NCBI GenBank assembly: GCA_046348995.1
Contig: JAXMDB010000006.1
Location: 1 to 64,000 of the forward strand
Length of the DNA: 64,000 nucleotides
Source: JANNSX01 sp046348995
GTDB taxonomy: Bacteria; Pseudomonadota; Alphaproteobacteria; Rhizobiales; Hyphomicrobiaceae
Reading direction: 5' to 3'
Numbering within the stretch: position 1 is the stretch's first letter; the number at the start of each line of letters is the position of its first letter. Below are positions 24,210 to 33,569 of the stretch, piece by piece. The position numbers and the translations under genes were made by a program. The notes under the pieces are model-generated. The model did not search any database, had not been told where the DNA came from, and saw nothing but the letters and a program-made list of their open reading frames with translations.

Positions 24210-24917
24210 TTGAGCGTCGATTTGGATGTGAAACGGGCGAAAGGGGCCGGCTCCAAGCTCGCCTATGAGACGCTCCGCGACGAGATTCTCTCGCTCACGC
24301 TGGAGCCTGGCCAACTCCTGGACGAGACGACGCTGGCCGATCGGTTCGGCATGTCGCGATCGCCGGTCCGTGAGGCGCTGATCCGCCTCTCTGCTGACGA
24401 CCTCGTCGTGACGCTGGCCAATCGCTCGACGATCGTGGCGCCGATCGATGTCGCGAGCTTCCCGAAATATGTCGAGGCGCTCGACATCGCCCAGCGGATC
24501 AACACGCGCCTCGCCGCGGAGCTACGCACCGACGCCGATCTCGTCGCGATCGCCGAGCGGCAAGAGGCGTTCGAGGCGTCGATCGCGACCGGTGACTACC
24601 TCGCCATGTCGGAGGCCAACAAGCAATTTCACATGGCGGTCGCCCGGGCCGGCAAGAATGCTTACCTCGCGTCGTTCTACGAGCATCTGCTCGATCAGGG
24701 CCGGCGGATGCTCCATCTCCACTTCGACTACTTGGAGCGCACGCGAAACGGCTATCTGCTGACCGACGAGCACCGCCTGATGCTGGAAGCGATCCGCGCG
24801 CGCGACGCGGATCGCGCGGATGACTTGGCCCATGCCCACACCCGCCAGTTCCGCGACAGCTTCATCGACTTCATGAAGGAAAACTACTCGAGTGGCATGC
24901 GGCTCGGCCGCCGCTGA
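24210..24917 (+). CDS. GntR-family (FadR/FCD type) transcriptional regulator
   Basis: Regulator of 235 residues. The N-terminal winged helix is clear (LADRFGMSRSPVREALIRLS), and the C-terminal all-helical FCD ligand-binding domain carries the conserved metal or ligand His pattern (NKQFHMAVARAG and TDEHRLMLEAI). The start is taken as TTG 24210 with GGGAG 6 bases upstream; GTG 24177 is possible. It is divergent from the DapA-family gene and probably represses it through the GTCGAC palindromes. The inducer is likely the substrate or product of the aldolase pathway. Confidence 0.87.
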   Translation: MSVDLDVKRAKGAGSKLAYETLRDEILSLTLEPGQLLDETTLADRFGMSRSPVREALIRLSADDLVVTLANRSTIVAPIDVASFPKYVEALDIAQRINTRLAAELRTDADLVAIAERQEAFEASIATGDYLAMSEANKQFHMAVARAGKNAYLASFYEHLLDQGRRMLHLHFDYLERTRNGYLLTDEHRLMLEAIRARDADRADDLAHAHTRQFRDSFIDFMKENYSSGMRLGRR

Positions 24918-24939
24918 CTGGCCGTCGAATGCACGCTCC

Positions 24940-26247
24940 TCACGCTGCCAGTCGCCAAAGCAGCGAGGCTGTGGCCGCGACGCCGAGCACCGCAGGGATG
25001 CTCCAATGCCGCCAGAGCAGCAGATAGCCGCTGACGGTCGCGAGCACCACAAGGGGCCATTCGAGACTATTCACCTGCGGTTGCCACAGGGTGACGGGCC
25101 CGAGCGTCGACTTCGTGACCTGCGCAAAGAAGACGTGCAGTGCAAACCAGACCGCCAGATTGAGGATCACGCCGACGACCGCTGCCATGATGCCGGTCAG
25201 GGCGCCTCGCAGCTTCGGCTGCGCGACGATCCACTCGATGTAGGGCGCGCCCGCGAAGATCCAGAGGAAGCAGGGAGCGAATGTCGCCCACAGGGCCACG
25301 AGCGCACCGATGAGCCCCCTGCCGATCGAGGCCCCGCCTGCGTGCTGGAACGCCGCGACATAGCCGACGAACTCGGTCACGAGAATGAGCGGGCCTGGCG
25401 TCGTCTCGGCGAGCCCCAGCCCATCCATCATCTGTGCGGTCGTGAGCCAGCCGTATCGCGCGACGACGTCCTGGCCCATGTAGGCGAGCACGGCATAGGC
25501 GCCGCCGAACGTGACCATGGCAAGCTTCGAGAAGAACCAGCTCAGCTGGCTGATGATGTGATCGGGGCCCAGCAGAAGCGCGAGTGACAGGAGAGGTAAG
25601 GTCCAGACGGCCGACCAAGCGAGGATGGTCACGACCGTTCGAGAGCTTGCAATCGCGAGCTTCGGTTGCTCGGACGGTTCGGTGGCGGCCGTGGCGGTTG
25701 CATATCCGATGAGCGCGGCAACGACGATGATGAGAGGGAAGGGTGCCGCGAGGAAGAAGATGGCGACGAAGGAGGCAGCCGCCATTGCCCAGTGCCAGCG
25801 TTGTTTGAGTGCACGTCGCGAGATGCGGATCAGCGCCTCGACGACGATGACGAGCACGGCAGCCTTGATGCCAAAGAAGAGGGCCTCGACGAGTGGCACC
25901 TTGCCGAAGGATGCGTAGATCATGGAGAGTGCCAGCACGACCGCGGCCCCCGGCAGAACGAATAACAGCCCTGCCGCGAGCCCGCCCCGCAGGCCGTGCA
26001 GGCGCCAGCCGGCGTAAGTCGCGAGCTGCATCGCCTCGGGGCCGGGAAGCAGCATGCAGAAGCTCAGCGCATTAAGATAGTGCGTTTCGGAGAGCCAGCG
26101 CTTCTCCTCCACGATGATCCGGTGCATGAGCGCGATCTGTGCCGTCGGCCCGCCGAACGAGAGGAGGCCGATCCGGGCGAACGTCGATACCACCTCGTGG
26201 AAGGCCGGCGGGTCGGCCGTCGTCAGACTCATGTTCGGCGTTGGCAT
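24940..26247 (-). CDS. chrA: Chromate transporter, two-domain ChrA
   Basis: Membrane protein of 435 residues in the CHR family, which expels chromate. It contains two homologous halves, each opening with the signature FxRIGLLSFGGPTAQIALMH (first) and FSKLAMVTFGGAYAVLAYMGQ (second), and each with a PGP or PGPE loop (LLPGPEAMQ and TTPGPLILV). About ten to twelve hydrophobic helices are visible. The ATG at 26247 is preferred, with GAGG upstream; ATG 26232 is an alternative. No chrB regulator or chrF is adjacent. It converges with the GntR gene. Confidence 0.9.
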   Translation of the reverse strand: MPTPNMSLTTADPPAFHEVVSTFARIGLLSFGGPTAQIALMHRIIVEEKRWLSETHYLNALSFCMLLPGPEAMQLATYAGWRLHGLRGGLAAGLLFVLPGAAVVLALSMIYASFGKVPLVEALFFGIKAAVLVIVVEALIRISRRALKQRWHWAMAAASFVAIFFLAAPFPLIIVVAALIGYATATAATEPSEQPKLAIASSRTVVTILAWSAVWTLPLLSLALLLGPDHIISQLSWFFSKLAMVTFGGAYAVLAYMGQDVVARYGWLTTAQMMDGLGLAETTPGPLILVTEFVGYVAAFQHAGGASIGRGLIGALVALWATFAPCFLWIFAGAPYIEWIVAQPKLRGALTGIMAAVVGVILNLAVWFALHVFFAQVTKSTLGPVTLWQPQVNSLEWPLVVLATVSGYLLLWRHWSIPAVLGVAATASLLWRLAA

Positions 26248-26446
26248 TCGGTGCCTCAGTTGCCGGGGGTGCTGGTTGGCGGTTTTGAAACTCGCCGTCG
26301 AAGGGCCTAACAGCGTCGTGCCACCCAATCTGCTGCGACTTTCGGTCGGGGTCGAGAGTGTCGACGATCTGATCGCCGACCTTTCGCAAGCGCTCGATCG
26401 GGTTCAAAGTCGCTGAGACATTCCAATACGCTTTCAAGGACATGAC

Positions 26447-27223
26447 ATGAGACACCAGGGCAAAACGGCCATCGTCACCGGCGCGGCACAGGGCATCGGC
26501 CGCGCGTGCGCGGAAACCCTCTGTCGCGAGGGCGCGCGCGTCTTGCTCGTCGACATCGACGAGCCGAAAGTCCGCGCCGCCGCAGAAGCCATCGGTGTAA
26601 ATGCCGCTTGGCGCGTCGAGGATCTCTCCGAGCCGTCGCGGGCCAAAGCGGACGCGATCGTCGCCGATGCGGTTGCTCGTTTCGGCTCGATGGACATCCT
26701 CGTCAGCAATGCCGGCATGATCCACCTGGCCGACTTCGTCGACTTTCCGGAGGACATGTTCGACAAGGTGCTGCGGCTCAACTTGAAGGCCGGCTTCGTC
26801 CTCGGCCAGGCCGCCGCCAAGGCGATGATCGCCGCCGGCCGCGGTGGGGCGATCGTCAACATGTCCTCGATCAACGCCATCCTCGCCAACCCGACGGCGG
26901 TCGCCTACGCCGTATCGAAGGGCGGGTTAAAGCAGCTCACCGCCGTCATGTCGGTTGCGCTCGCCCCGCACGGCATCCGCGTCAATGCCGTGGGGCCGGG
27001 CACCATTTTGACCGAGCTCGTCAAGGCATCGGTGATGGCGACCGATGCGGGGCGCCGGGGTGTGCTGTCGCGCACGCCGCTCGGACGGTGCGGCGAGCCA
27101 TCGGAGGTCGCGAGCGTGGTCTCGTTTCTGGCGAGCGAGGAAGCGTCTTACATCACCGGTCAGACAATCTATCCCGACGGCGGACGCCTCGTGCTCAACT
27201 ACACGGTGCCGGTCAAGGACTGA
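26447..27223 (+). CDS. Short-chain dehydrogenase/reductase (SDR)
   Basis: Classical SDR oxidoreductase of 258 residues. It has the cofactor motif TGAAQGIG (residues 11-18), NAG of the central sheet, the catalytic Ser in NMSSINA and YAVSK with the catalytic Tyr and Lys, and ends with the usual ITGQTIYPDGGR. The acidic D36-I-D38 after the second strand points to NAD preference. The substrate is unknown. A truncated second SDR lies immediately downstream on the other strand, so this locus may have held a pair of SDRs. Confidence 0.88.
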   Translation: MRHQGKTAIVTGAAQGIGRACAETLCREGARVLLVDIDEPKVRAAAEAIGVNAAWRVEDLSEPSRAKADAIVADAVARFGSMDILVSNAGMIHLADFVDFPEDMFDKVLRLNLKAGFVLGQAAAKAMIAAGRGGAIVNMSSINAILANPTAVAYAVSKGGLKQLTAVMSVALAPHGIRVNAVGPGTILTELVKASVMATDAGRRGVLSRTPLGRCGEPSEVASVVSFLASEEASYITGQTIYPDGGRLVLNYTVPVKD

Positions 27224-27241
27224 GGCCAAGCGTCGGCATGT

Positions 27242-27611
27242 CTACTGGGGAAGTGGAAGCTTCGCCATCCGGCCGCCGTCGATCGTCCAGACCTGGCCCG
27301 TGACGAAGGACGCATCCTCCGATGCGAGCCAGGCGACGAGGGCGGCCACTTCCTCGGGCTTGCCCGTGCGGCCGATCGGATGAATGCGGCCGATGTTGCG
27401 GCGAAAGCTCACCGGGTCCGGCATGCTCTCGACAAAGTCGTTGTTGAGCTCGGTATCGATCCAACCGGGCGCGACGGCATTGCAGCGGATGCCTTCCGGC
27501 CCGTGATCGACGGCGACGGCGCGCGTCAGTCCGTGCAGCCCCGCCTTCGAGGCGCCGTAGGCCGAATGCCGCGGGTTCGAGCCCAGGCCCTCAATGAAAT
27601 AGACTCAACAA
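27242..27611 (-). pseudogene. C-terminal remnant of a second SDR
   Basis: About 120 residues of an SDR C-terminal half read from a frame with no upstream start. They include SAYGASKAG with the catalytic YxxxK, CNAVAPGWIDTEL, and the closing FVTGQVWTIDGG. The N-terminal half with the cofactor fold is absent: just before VYFIEG the frame runs into a stop at the LysR operator near 27615. The remaining sequence is undamaged, so the deletion that removed the 5' half may be fairly recent, possibly when the LysR gene arrived or inverted. Confidence 0.85.
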
Positions 27612-27620
27612 CACGTTGAG
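27604..27620. promoter_or_regulatory. LysR-type operator CTCAAC-N5-GTTGAG
   Basis: CTCAAC (27604-27609) and GTTGAG (27615-27620) form a perfect inverted repeat 23 bases before the LysR gene start, the usual position and size of an autoregulatory LysR site. It also marks the breakpoint of the truncated SDR. Confidence 0.5.
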
Positions 27621-27643
27621 AGTTTTCTGGTGAGGGTGCCGGC

Positions 27644-28552
27644 GTGGCTCGCCGCTATTATGACCTGCCGTCCCTGACGGCGCTGGCGACATTCGAGGCC
27701 GTGGCGCGGCATCGCAGCTTCAAGCTTGCCGCCTCCGAGCTGAACGTGACCCCCGGCGCCATCAGCCGTCAGATCAAGGCCCTGGAGGAGGAGCTCGGCA
27801 CGGCCGTGTTCGAGCGTCGCCAGAGCGGCGTCGAGCTGACGGCTGAAGGCGAGGATCTCTATGCGGTGTTGTCGGGAGCCTTCGCGCGGGCTTCCGAAGC
27901 CGTGCATCGGATCAAGACAGGCAACCGGTCGAGAAGCGTGACACTCGCCTGCACGAACGCTGTCGCGATGATGTGGCTGATGCCACGGATGGGTGCCTTC
28001 TGGCGACGGCATCCCGACATTCAGGTCGACCATCTCATCTCCGACAATTCCCGCGACTACCGGCGCGCCGATGTGGACCTGCGAATCCGATACGGCAGCG
28101 GATCGTGGCCGGACGAGACGTCGAGGCTGTTGCTGCAAGAGACGATCTATCCGGTCTGTGGGCTAAGTTTTGCAGAGTCCCATGCCGGCGCGAGGTCCGA
28201 GGACGTTCCCTCGCTGCCGCTCCTGCATGTCGAGTGGGTCGACCCCGATTGGACCGACTGGTCCGAGTTCCTGAGCCGGACGGGCATCCCCCATGGACCA
28301 CTTCCCGGCCGGCGCTTCAGCAACTTCGCGGTGACCCTGCAGGCCACCGAGGAGGACCAGGGCGTGGCCCTGGGGTGGCATCATCTCGTCGCCGCACGCA
28401 TCGAGGCCGGGCGACTTGTGGGTTTCACCGATCTCTCGATGCCGGCACCGGGAGGCTATTACCTGACGTGGAACGACAACCGCGAGCTGTCGGACGCGGC
28501 AGTCACGCTGCGTGACTGGCTGGTCGAGGTAGCGGCGGCCCGCCAAGCCTGA
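27644..28552 (+). CDS. LysR-family transcriptional regulator (GcvA-like)
   Basis: LysR regulator of 302 residues. The N-terminal helix-turn-helix reads SLTALATFEAVARHRSFKLA and continues through SELNVTPGAISRQIKALEEE. The C-terminal substrate-binding fold is of the GcvA type (DVDLRIRYGSGSWPDE). It starts at a GTG with GAGGG upstream. Its normal target may have been the truncated SDR or the genes on its other side. It converges with the amine oxidase gene, so no intact divergent partner remains. Confidence 0.87.
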   Translation: MARRYYDLPSLTALATFEAVARHRSFKLAASELNVTPGAISRQIKALEEELGTAVFERRQSGVELTAEGEDLYAVLSGAFARASEAVHRIKTGNRSRSVTLACTNAVAMMWLMPRMGAFWRRHPDIQVDHLISDNSRDYRRADVDLRIRYGSGSWPDETSRLLLQETIYPVCGLSFAESHAGARSEDVPSLPLLHVEWVDPDWTDWSEFLSRTGIPHGPLPGRRFSNFAVTLQATEEDQGVALGWHHLVAARIEAGRLVGFTDLSMPAPGGYYLTWNDNRELSDAAVTLRDWLVEVAAARQA

Positions 28553-28561
28553 CGGATCGCC

Positions 28562-29917
28562 TCAGAGATCCCGGCCGGCGCGCTTCTGCATCCACCACAG
28601 TTTCATAGTCGCGCCGAGCGTCATGAAGGGCTCTGGGTAGAGACGTTTGGGCTTCGGGGCTGCCAGCATGGCATCGGCGATCGGACCGCCGGCGCCGGTG
28701 GCGAGGTCGACGATCGCCATGCCGCCGAGCGTGCCTTTGGAGATGCCGAGGCCATTGCAGCAGCAGGCCGAGTAGACCCGCTCGGCGATCTCGCCGAAGG
28801 CCGGCGCGTTGTTGAGGGAGAGGCAGAGATGCCCGCTCCAGCTGTGCTCCATCGTGACGTCCCGCAGCATCGGAAAGCGCGACCGGAAGGACGCCTCGTG
28901 CACCTTGCCGAAGCGCCCGATGTCGCGCTTGGAAGCACTCATGCCCGGATTGTAGGTCGCCGAGTTGCGAATGAGGATGCGGTCTTCGTGCAGACGCCGC
29001 ACGGTCGAGCCTCGCGGATCGGCGGGGATGAGGGCCCAGGCGGGCTCGCCGCCGAGCAACTTCACCTCTGCCGGCGTCAATCGCCGAGTCATGCTCCCAT
29101 ACAGGAAGACATGCATCAGGCGGCGCTCGAAGAAACCGAAGCTCTCGATATGGCCGTTGACGGTGAGGATGAGCCGCGGCGCGGTCACGCTGCCTTTGGC
29201 GATGTGCACCGTGTGCTCGCGCCCCGTCTCGAAGCGTAGCACCGGAGAGCTCTCATAGATCTTGACGCTCTTCCCCAAGCTCGCCGCCAGCGCCCGCACA
29301 TACGCCGCGGGCTGGATGATCGTCGTCCCCGGCATATGGCTGCCGCCAGCATAGTAGTCCGTGCCGGTGATGCGCTTCATGTCGCTGGCGTCGAGCTTCG
29401 TATAGGGCTCACCGAGCGAATCCAGATGACGCTCGAACGCGCGCAATGCCTCGATACCGTGGCCGTCGGTGGCGCCGTGGTACTTGCCGCACGCGTCGAA
29501 CACGTTGCGGCCGAGCCCGATCTCTTGTGCAGCCTCATGTGCGAAGGCGATGGCCGTGCGGTTGAGCTTGATCTCGGCGAGGTTGTGCTCGCGCTGCCCC
29601 CCATAGGCCTCGCTGGACAGATCGTGAGGCAGATCGATCATGAAGCCGGAGTTGCGACCGGCCGCACCCCAGCCGATTCGCTGCGCATCGATGAGCGCAA
29701 CCGTCTCGCCGGGGCGCAGCTTCGTCAGCCGGCGCGCGGCCGAGAGACCTGCGAAGCCCGCGCCGACGATGATCCAGTCGGCTGTTTGAGAGCCCTCAAG
29801 CTCGCGGGCCGGTCCGGGCTGGTCGAGAATCTCGTACCAGCCCGAGCCGCGGAGGTCGGATGGCGTTCGAAGAGCAGTGTGCAACGACACGTCGAGATCC
29901 CCAGTCTGCAGCCTCAC
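28562..29917 (-). CDS. FAD-dependent amine oxidoreductase, PuuB-like (DAO family)
   Basis: FAD-dependent oxidoreductase of 451 residues. The Rossmann motif DWIIVGAGFAGLSAARRL lies near residues 47-64, followed by DAQRIGWGAAGRNSGFM, typical of the gamma-glutamylputrescine oxidase branch of the D-amino-acid-oxidase family. It would oxidise an amine to an aldehyde and ammonia. The start is GTG 29917, directly after the stop of the LysE-type exporter. A fragment of a PuuC-type aldehyde dehydrogenase upstream of the exporter supports a role in polyamine or gamma-glutamyl-amine catabolism. The dehydrogenase is now broken, so the pathway may be incomplete here. Confidence 0.85.
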   Translation of the reverse strand: MRLQTGDLDVSLHTALRTPSDLRGSGWYEILDQPGPARELEGSQTADWIIVGAGFAGLSAARRLTKLRPGETVALIDAQRIGWGAAGRNSGFMIDLPHDLSSEAYGGQREHNLAEIKLNRTAIAFAHEAAQEIGLGRNVFDACGKYHGATDGHGIEALRAFERHLDSLGEPYTKLDASDMKRITGTDYYAGGSHMPGTTIIQPAAYVRALAASLGKSVKIYESSPVLRFETGREHTVHIAKGSVTAPRLILTVNGHIESFGFFERRLMHVFLYGSMTRRLTPAEVKLLGGEPAWALIPADPRGSTVRRLHEDRILIRNSATYNPGMSASKRDIGRFGKVHEASFRSRFPMLRDVTMEHSWSGHLCLSLNNAPAFGEIAERVYSACCCNGLGISKGTLGGMAIVDLATGAGGPIADAMLAAPKPKRLYPEPFMTLGATMKLWWMQKRAGRDL

Positions 29918-30541
29918 TCAGACTGCGCTCGCGATCATTCTGCTGCCGGCCGCACCGTAGATGACGGCCAGCGCTCCGCTAATCGCCCGGCGCGCCCTAG
30001 CAAAGGCGCGGATCGCCAGACTACTCGAGAAGACGAGCGCATAGCCGCAGAAGATCGCAGAGCCGACGGCAGCGCAGGCCGCGAGGACGAGGGCGCCGTC
30101 GGCCATCGAGCCGTCGGCGCGAAGCCCGAGCGCAACGACCGCCGTCCAGGTGAGGATCGGCTTCGGGTTCATGAGGTGCATCATCGTTCCGCGCAAGAAA
30201 TGCCCGTGTTTCGGTGCGCTCGGCCCCGGACGCACCGAAGCATCCGGCACGAGCGCCGCGCGCGCCGATTGGACAGCGAGCCACAACAGATAGAGGCCGC
30301 CTGCGACTTTCAAAACCGTGAGGGCTTGGCTATAGGCCAGCATGAGCGCGCCAAGTCCGAGCAATGCGAGAACGCCCCAGATCACCGAGCCGAGCAGCAC
30401 CCCCATGCCGAACACGAGCCCGGCCCGCCGGCCGTGCTCCATCGCGGTCGCCATGATGGCGAAATTGGCCGGCCCTGGGCTCGCAGCACCGATCGCATAG
30501 GTGAGGATCGGTACGATCAGGAATGCGGCTTGGCTGGTCAT
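29918..30541 (-). CDS. LysE/RhtB-family amino-acid exporter
   Basis: Inner-membrane exporter of 207 residues with about six hydrophobic helices. The family motif is AASPGPANFAIMATAMEHGR near the N-terminus, and NPKPILTW follows in the middle. Such proteins expel amino acids or derivatives. Its stop codon is immediately followed by the start of the PuuB-like oxidase, and a PuuC-like fragment ends 7 bases before its start, so all three once formed one operon. Export of a toxic amine-pathway intermediate is a plausible role. Confidence 0.87.
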   Translation of the reverse strand: MTSQAAFLIVPILTYAIGAASPGPANFAIMATAMEHGRRAGLVFGMGVLLGSVIWGVLALLGLGALMLAYSQALTVLKVAGGLYLLWLAVQSARAALVPDASVRPGPSAPKHGHFLRGTMMHLMNPKPILTWTAVVALGLRADGSMADGALVLAACAAVGSAIFCGYALVFSSSLAIRAFARARRAISGALAVIYGAAGSRMIASAV

Positions 30542-30548
30542 TGCTGTC

Positions 30549-30735
30549 TCACCCCGTCGTCTGGCCCGCGGAGGGATCGCTGAGGTCGATCCAGATCGTC
30601 TTCATCTCGGTGTACTGGTCGTGCGCGTGGATCGACTTGTCGCGTCCGCCAAAGCCCGACGTCTTGTAGCCGCCGAACGCTGCCGTGATGTCACCCTCTC
30701 CGTAGCAGTTTACGGTCACGGTGTCGCCGAGAAGG
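30549..30735 (-). pseudogene. C-terminal fragment of a PuuC-type aldehyde dehydrogenase
   Basis: About 60 residues match the end of gamma-glutamyl-aminobutyraldehyde-type dehydrogenases: VNCYGEGDITAAFGGYKTSG, then FGGRDKSIHAHDQYTEMKTI and WIDLSDPS before a TGA at 30549-30551. The catalytic Cys, the cofactor fold and any start codon are missing. Recognisable sequence stops near 30735. The gene lies just upstream of the LysE and PuuB-like genes and was probably the first gene of that operon. Confidence 0.85.
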
Positions 30736-30976
30736 CCAAGGCCGCCGCCAGCTGACGGCTCGCAGGTGACAGGTGGCTTCGGAGACGGTCTGGAGCCTCC
30801 TGTTTCGCTTCATTCCCTATCCTGCATGTTCTGAGTTCGCTGGCAGCTCTATGGTGTTGCGTCGGGGCAAGGAAAAGAGCGTAATCGCGGCGGGCGTTTT
30901 TCATCTCGTGCCGCAGAGTTGGTCCTGAGACCGATGGCGGGGCGGGCGGGTCAACCTCTCGCCGAGGGCGACGACG

Positions 30977-31456
30977 ATGGACTGGTTGTTCCAATTCCCG
31001 CAGATCAGCTCGGATCTCATGCTCAGCCTGAAGCGTGATCTCGACGGCTCGCTACGCCAGCTGACCAGCGACTATGGCCAATCGATCGAAGGCTTCTTCT
31101 ACCCTCTGCTTCAAGTGCTCATCTTCTTCGAGAAAATGATGACGAGTGCGCCTTGGGCCCTCGTCATTCTCCTGTTGGCCGCCATCGCCTGGTTTGCCGC
31201 CCGCAGTTGGACGGTCGTCGCAGCCGTCGTGGTGACGCTCGCGGCCATCGGTCTGCTCGGCCTCTGGGTGGATGCGATGAAGACGATCTCGCTCGTCCTC
31301 ACCGCCACCATCTTCGCGATCGCCATCGGCCTGCCGCTCGGCATCATCATGAACCGCTTTCAGCGGCTCGGACGGGTGATGCAGTCCATGCTCGACATCA
31401 TGCAGGCGATGCCGCCGTTCGTCTATCTGATCCCCGTTTCGGCCGCCGAGGCGTGA
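30977..31456 (+). pseudogene. 3'-truncated ChoW/ProW quaternary-amine ABC permease
   Basis: The 159-residue frame matches the N-terminal half of choline/glycine betaine ABC permeases: a start of MDWLFQFPQIS, several membrane helices, and the permease motif region MQSMLDIMQAMPPFVYLIP. Homology then stops at SAAEA and TGA, where intact permeases continue for 100 or more residues including the EAA loop. No ATPase or binding protein remains. GAGGG precedes the ATG. It is immediately upstream of the demethylase-type flavoenzyme, consistent with deletion inside a former quaternary-amine uptake and catabolism operon. Confidence 0.82.
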
Positions 31457-31513
31457 GGCACGCGTCTCCCATCACCGATTGAAGCTTTCACAGACCCGAG
31501 GAGTATCTCAGCC

Positions 31514-33553
31514 GTGTCGAACGATCCGCTTCTTCAGCCCTTCCAGCTCAAGCATCTGACGCTCAAGAACCGGCTGATGATCACGTCGCACGAGCCGTCC
31601 TACCACGACGACGGCATGCCGAAGGATCGCTACCGGCTCTATCATGTGGAGCGCGCCAAGGGCGGCGTGGCGCTGACAATGACGGCGGGTTCCGCCATCG
31701 TCTCGGCAGATTCTCCTCCCGCCTTCGGCAATCTGCACGCCTACAAGGACGAGATCGTTCCCTGGTTGAAGAAGCTCGCCGACGAATGCCACGACTATGG
31801 CACCGCGGTCATGATCCAGCTCACCCATCTCGGCCGTCGCGGCAGCAATTACCAGGACGACTGGTTGCCACTCGTCTCATCCTCCCAAGTCCGTGAGCCG
31901 GCCCATCGCCATTTCCCCAAGGTGATGGAGGACTGGGATATCGAGCGCGTGATCGGCGATTACGCATCCGCCGCCGAGCGGATGGTGGCCGCCAATCTCG
32001 ACGGCTTCGAGCTGCAGATGTACGGCCACCTGATCGACAATTTCTGGACTCCCTCCACAGCGCGCCGCACGGACGAGTATGGCGGCTCGCTCGAGAACCG
32101 CATGCGCTTCGGCATGCGCATTCTGCAGGAGATCCGCAAACGCATCGGTACGAAGCCGATCGTCGGCATCCGGATCGCCGCCGACGAGGACTGGGAGTTC
32201 GGTCTCACGCGCAACGAGGGCATCGAGATCTGCAAGCGGTTCCAGGCGAGCGGCCTGATCGACTTCCTCAACATCGTCAGAGGGCACGCCGAGCACGACT
32301 CACCCATCGTCGACTTCATTCCGGCGACGGGCATGAAGAGCAGCCCGCATCTGGATTTCGCCGGCGAGGTGCGCGCCGCGACGAGGTTCCCGACGTTCCA
32401 CGCGAGCCGCATCGCGGATGTCGCCACCGCCCGGCACGCGGTCGCCTCGGGCAAGCTCGACATGGTCGGCATGACGCGCGCCCACATCGCCGAGCCGCAC
32501 ATCGTGCGCAAGATCATCGAAGGTCGCGAGGAGCAGATCCGCCCCTGCGTCGGCGCCACCTATTGCCTCGACCGCATCTACGAGAACGGCCGGGCGACCT
32601 GCATCCACAATCCGGCGACGGGCCGCGAGGAAACCGAGCCGCATCTGATCCCCAAGGCGGATAAGACGAAGACCGTCGTCATCGTCGGTGCCGGCCCGGG
32701 AGGCCTCGAGGCCGCGCGCGTATCGGCATTGCGCGGGCACAAGACGATCCTCCTCGAGGCAGCGGCCCAGGCCGGTGGCCAGATGCGGCTCGCCGCCAAT
32801 CTGAAGCGCCGGCGCGAGATGATCAGCATCGTCGAATGGCGCGTCGCCGAGTGTGAGCGGCTGGGCGTCGTGACCAAGTACAATACCTACGCCGAGGCGG
32901 CCGATGTGCTGGGCCTCTCCCCCGACATCATCGTCATCGCGACGGGCGGTCTGCCGCGCAACGAAGCGATCCGCGCCGGCGGCGACCTTGCAACGTCGAG
33001 TTGGGACATCTTGTCAGGCGACGTGACGGCATCGGGCGACGTGCTCGTCCTCGACGAGAACGGCAGCCATCCGGCCCTCGTCTGCACGGAGTATCTCGCG
33101 ACGCAAGGCATCAACGTCGAGCTCGTGTCGCCAGAGCGCAACTTCGCGCCGGACGCCGGCGGCCTCAACATCGTCCCCTACATGCGCAACTTCGTGAAGC
33201 GTGGCGTCAAGATCACGACGCTGACGGGTGTCAGCAAGCTCGAGCGCAAGGACAATCGCATCAAGGCGACGCTCTGGAGCCCCTACACGATGGCCGACTG
33301 CGGGGAGCGCTTCGTCGACATGGTCGTCGTCGAGAACGGCACCGTGCCCTTGGATGATCTCTACTTCACGCTCAAGGAGGGGTCCGTCAATCGCGGCGAG
33401 GTCGACTACAAGGCCTTCGTCGCCGGCCGTCCGCAAGCCCTCCGCACCAATCCGCAGGGTGCCTATCAGCTCTTCCGGATCGGCGATGCGGTGGCCTCGC
33501 GCAATATTCATGCGGCGGTCTACGATGCGCTGAGGTTCGCCAAGGCGTTTTAG
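31514..33553 (+). CDS. Trimethylamine dehydrogenase/N-methylproline demethylase-family flavoprotein
   Basis: Flavoenzyme of 679 residues: an old-yellow-enzyme FMN barrel (1 to about 340), an iron-sulfur segment, and a C-terminal NAD/FAD-binding domain (VVIVGAGPGGLEAARV near 388). The family oxidatively removes methyl groups from secondary or tertiary amines such as dimethylglycine or N-methylproline. The cluster segment reads C345-VGA-TY-C351 with C363 farther on; the position of the second cysteine of trimethylamine dehydrogenase is Ala348. The start is GTG with GAGGAG upstream. It forms a probable operon with the MttB-type gene 16 bases downstream. Confidence 0.88.
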   Translation: MSNDPLLQPFQLKHLTLKNRLMITSHEPSYHDDGMPKDRYRLYHVERAKGGVALTMTAGSAIVSADSPPAFGNLHAYKDEIVPWLKKLADECHDYGTAVMIQLTHLGRRGSNYQDDWLPLVSSSQVREPAHRHFPKVMEDWDIERVIGDYASAAERMVAANLDGFELQMYGHLIDNFWTPSTARRTDEYGGSLENRMRFGMRILQEIRKRIGTKPIVGIRIAADEDWEFGLTRNEGIEICKRFQASGLIDFLNIVRGHAEHDSPIVDFIPATGMKSSPHLDFAGEVRAATRFPTFHASRIADVATARHAVASGKLDMVGMTRAHIAEPHIVRKIIEGREEQIRPCVGATYCLDRIYENGRATCIHNPATGREETEPHLIPKADKTKTVVIVGAGPGGLEAARVSALRGHKTILLEAAAQAGGQMRLAANLKRRREMISIVEWRVAECERLGVVTKYNTYAEAADVLGLSPDIIVIATGGLPRNEAIRAGGDLATSSWDILSGDVTASGDVLVLDENGSHPALVCTEYLATQGINVELVSPERNFAPDAGGLNIVPYMRNFVKRGVKITTLTGVSKLERKDNRIKATLWSPYTMADCGERFVDMVVVENGTVPLDDLYFTLKEGSVNRGEVDYKAFVAGRPQALRTNPQGAYQLFRIGDAVASRNIHAAVYDALRFAKAF

Positions 33554-33569
33554 AGCTCAGGAGATCAAG

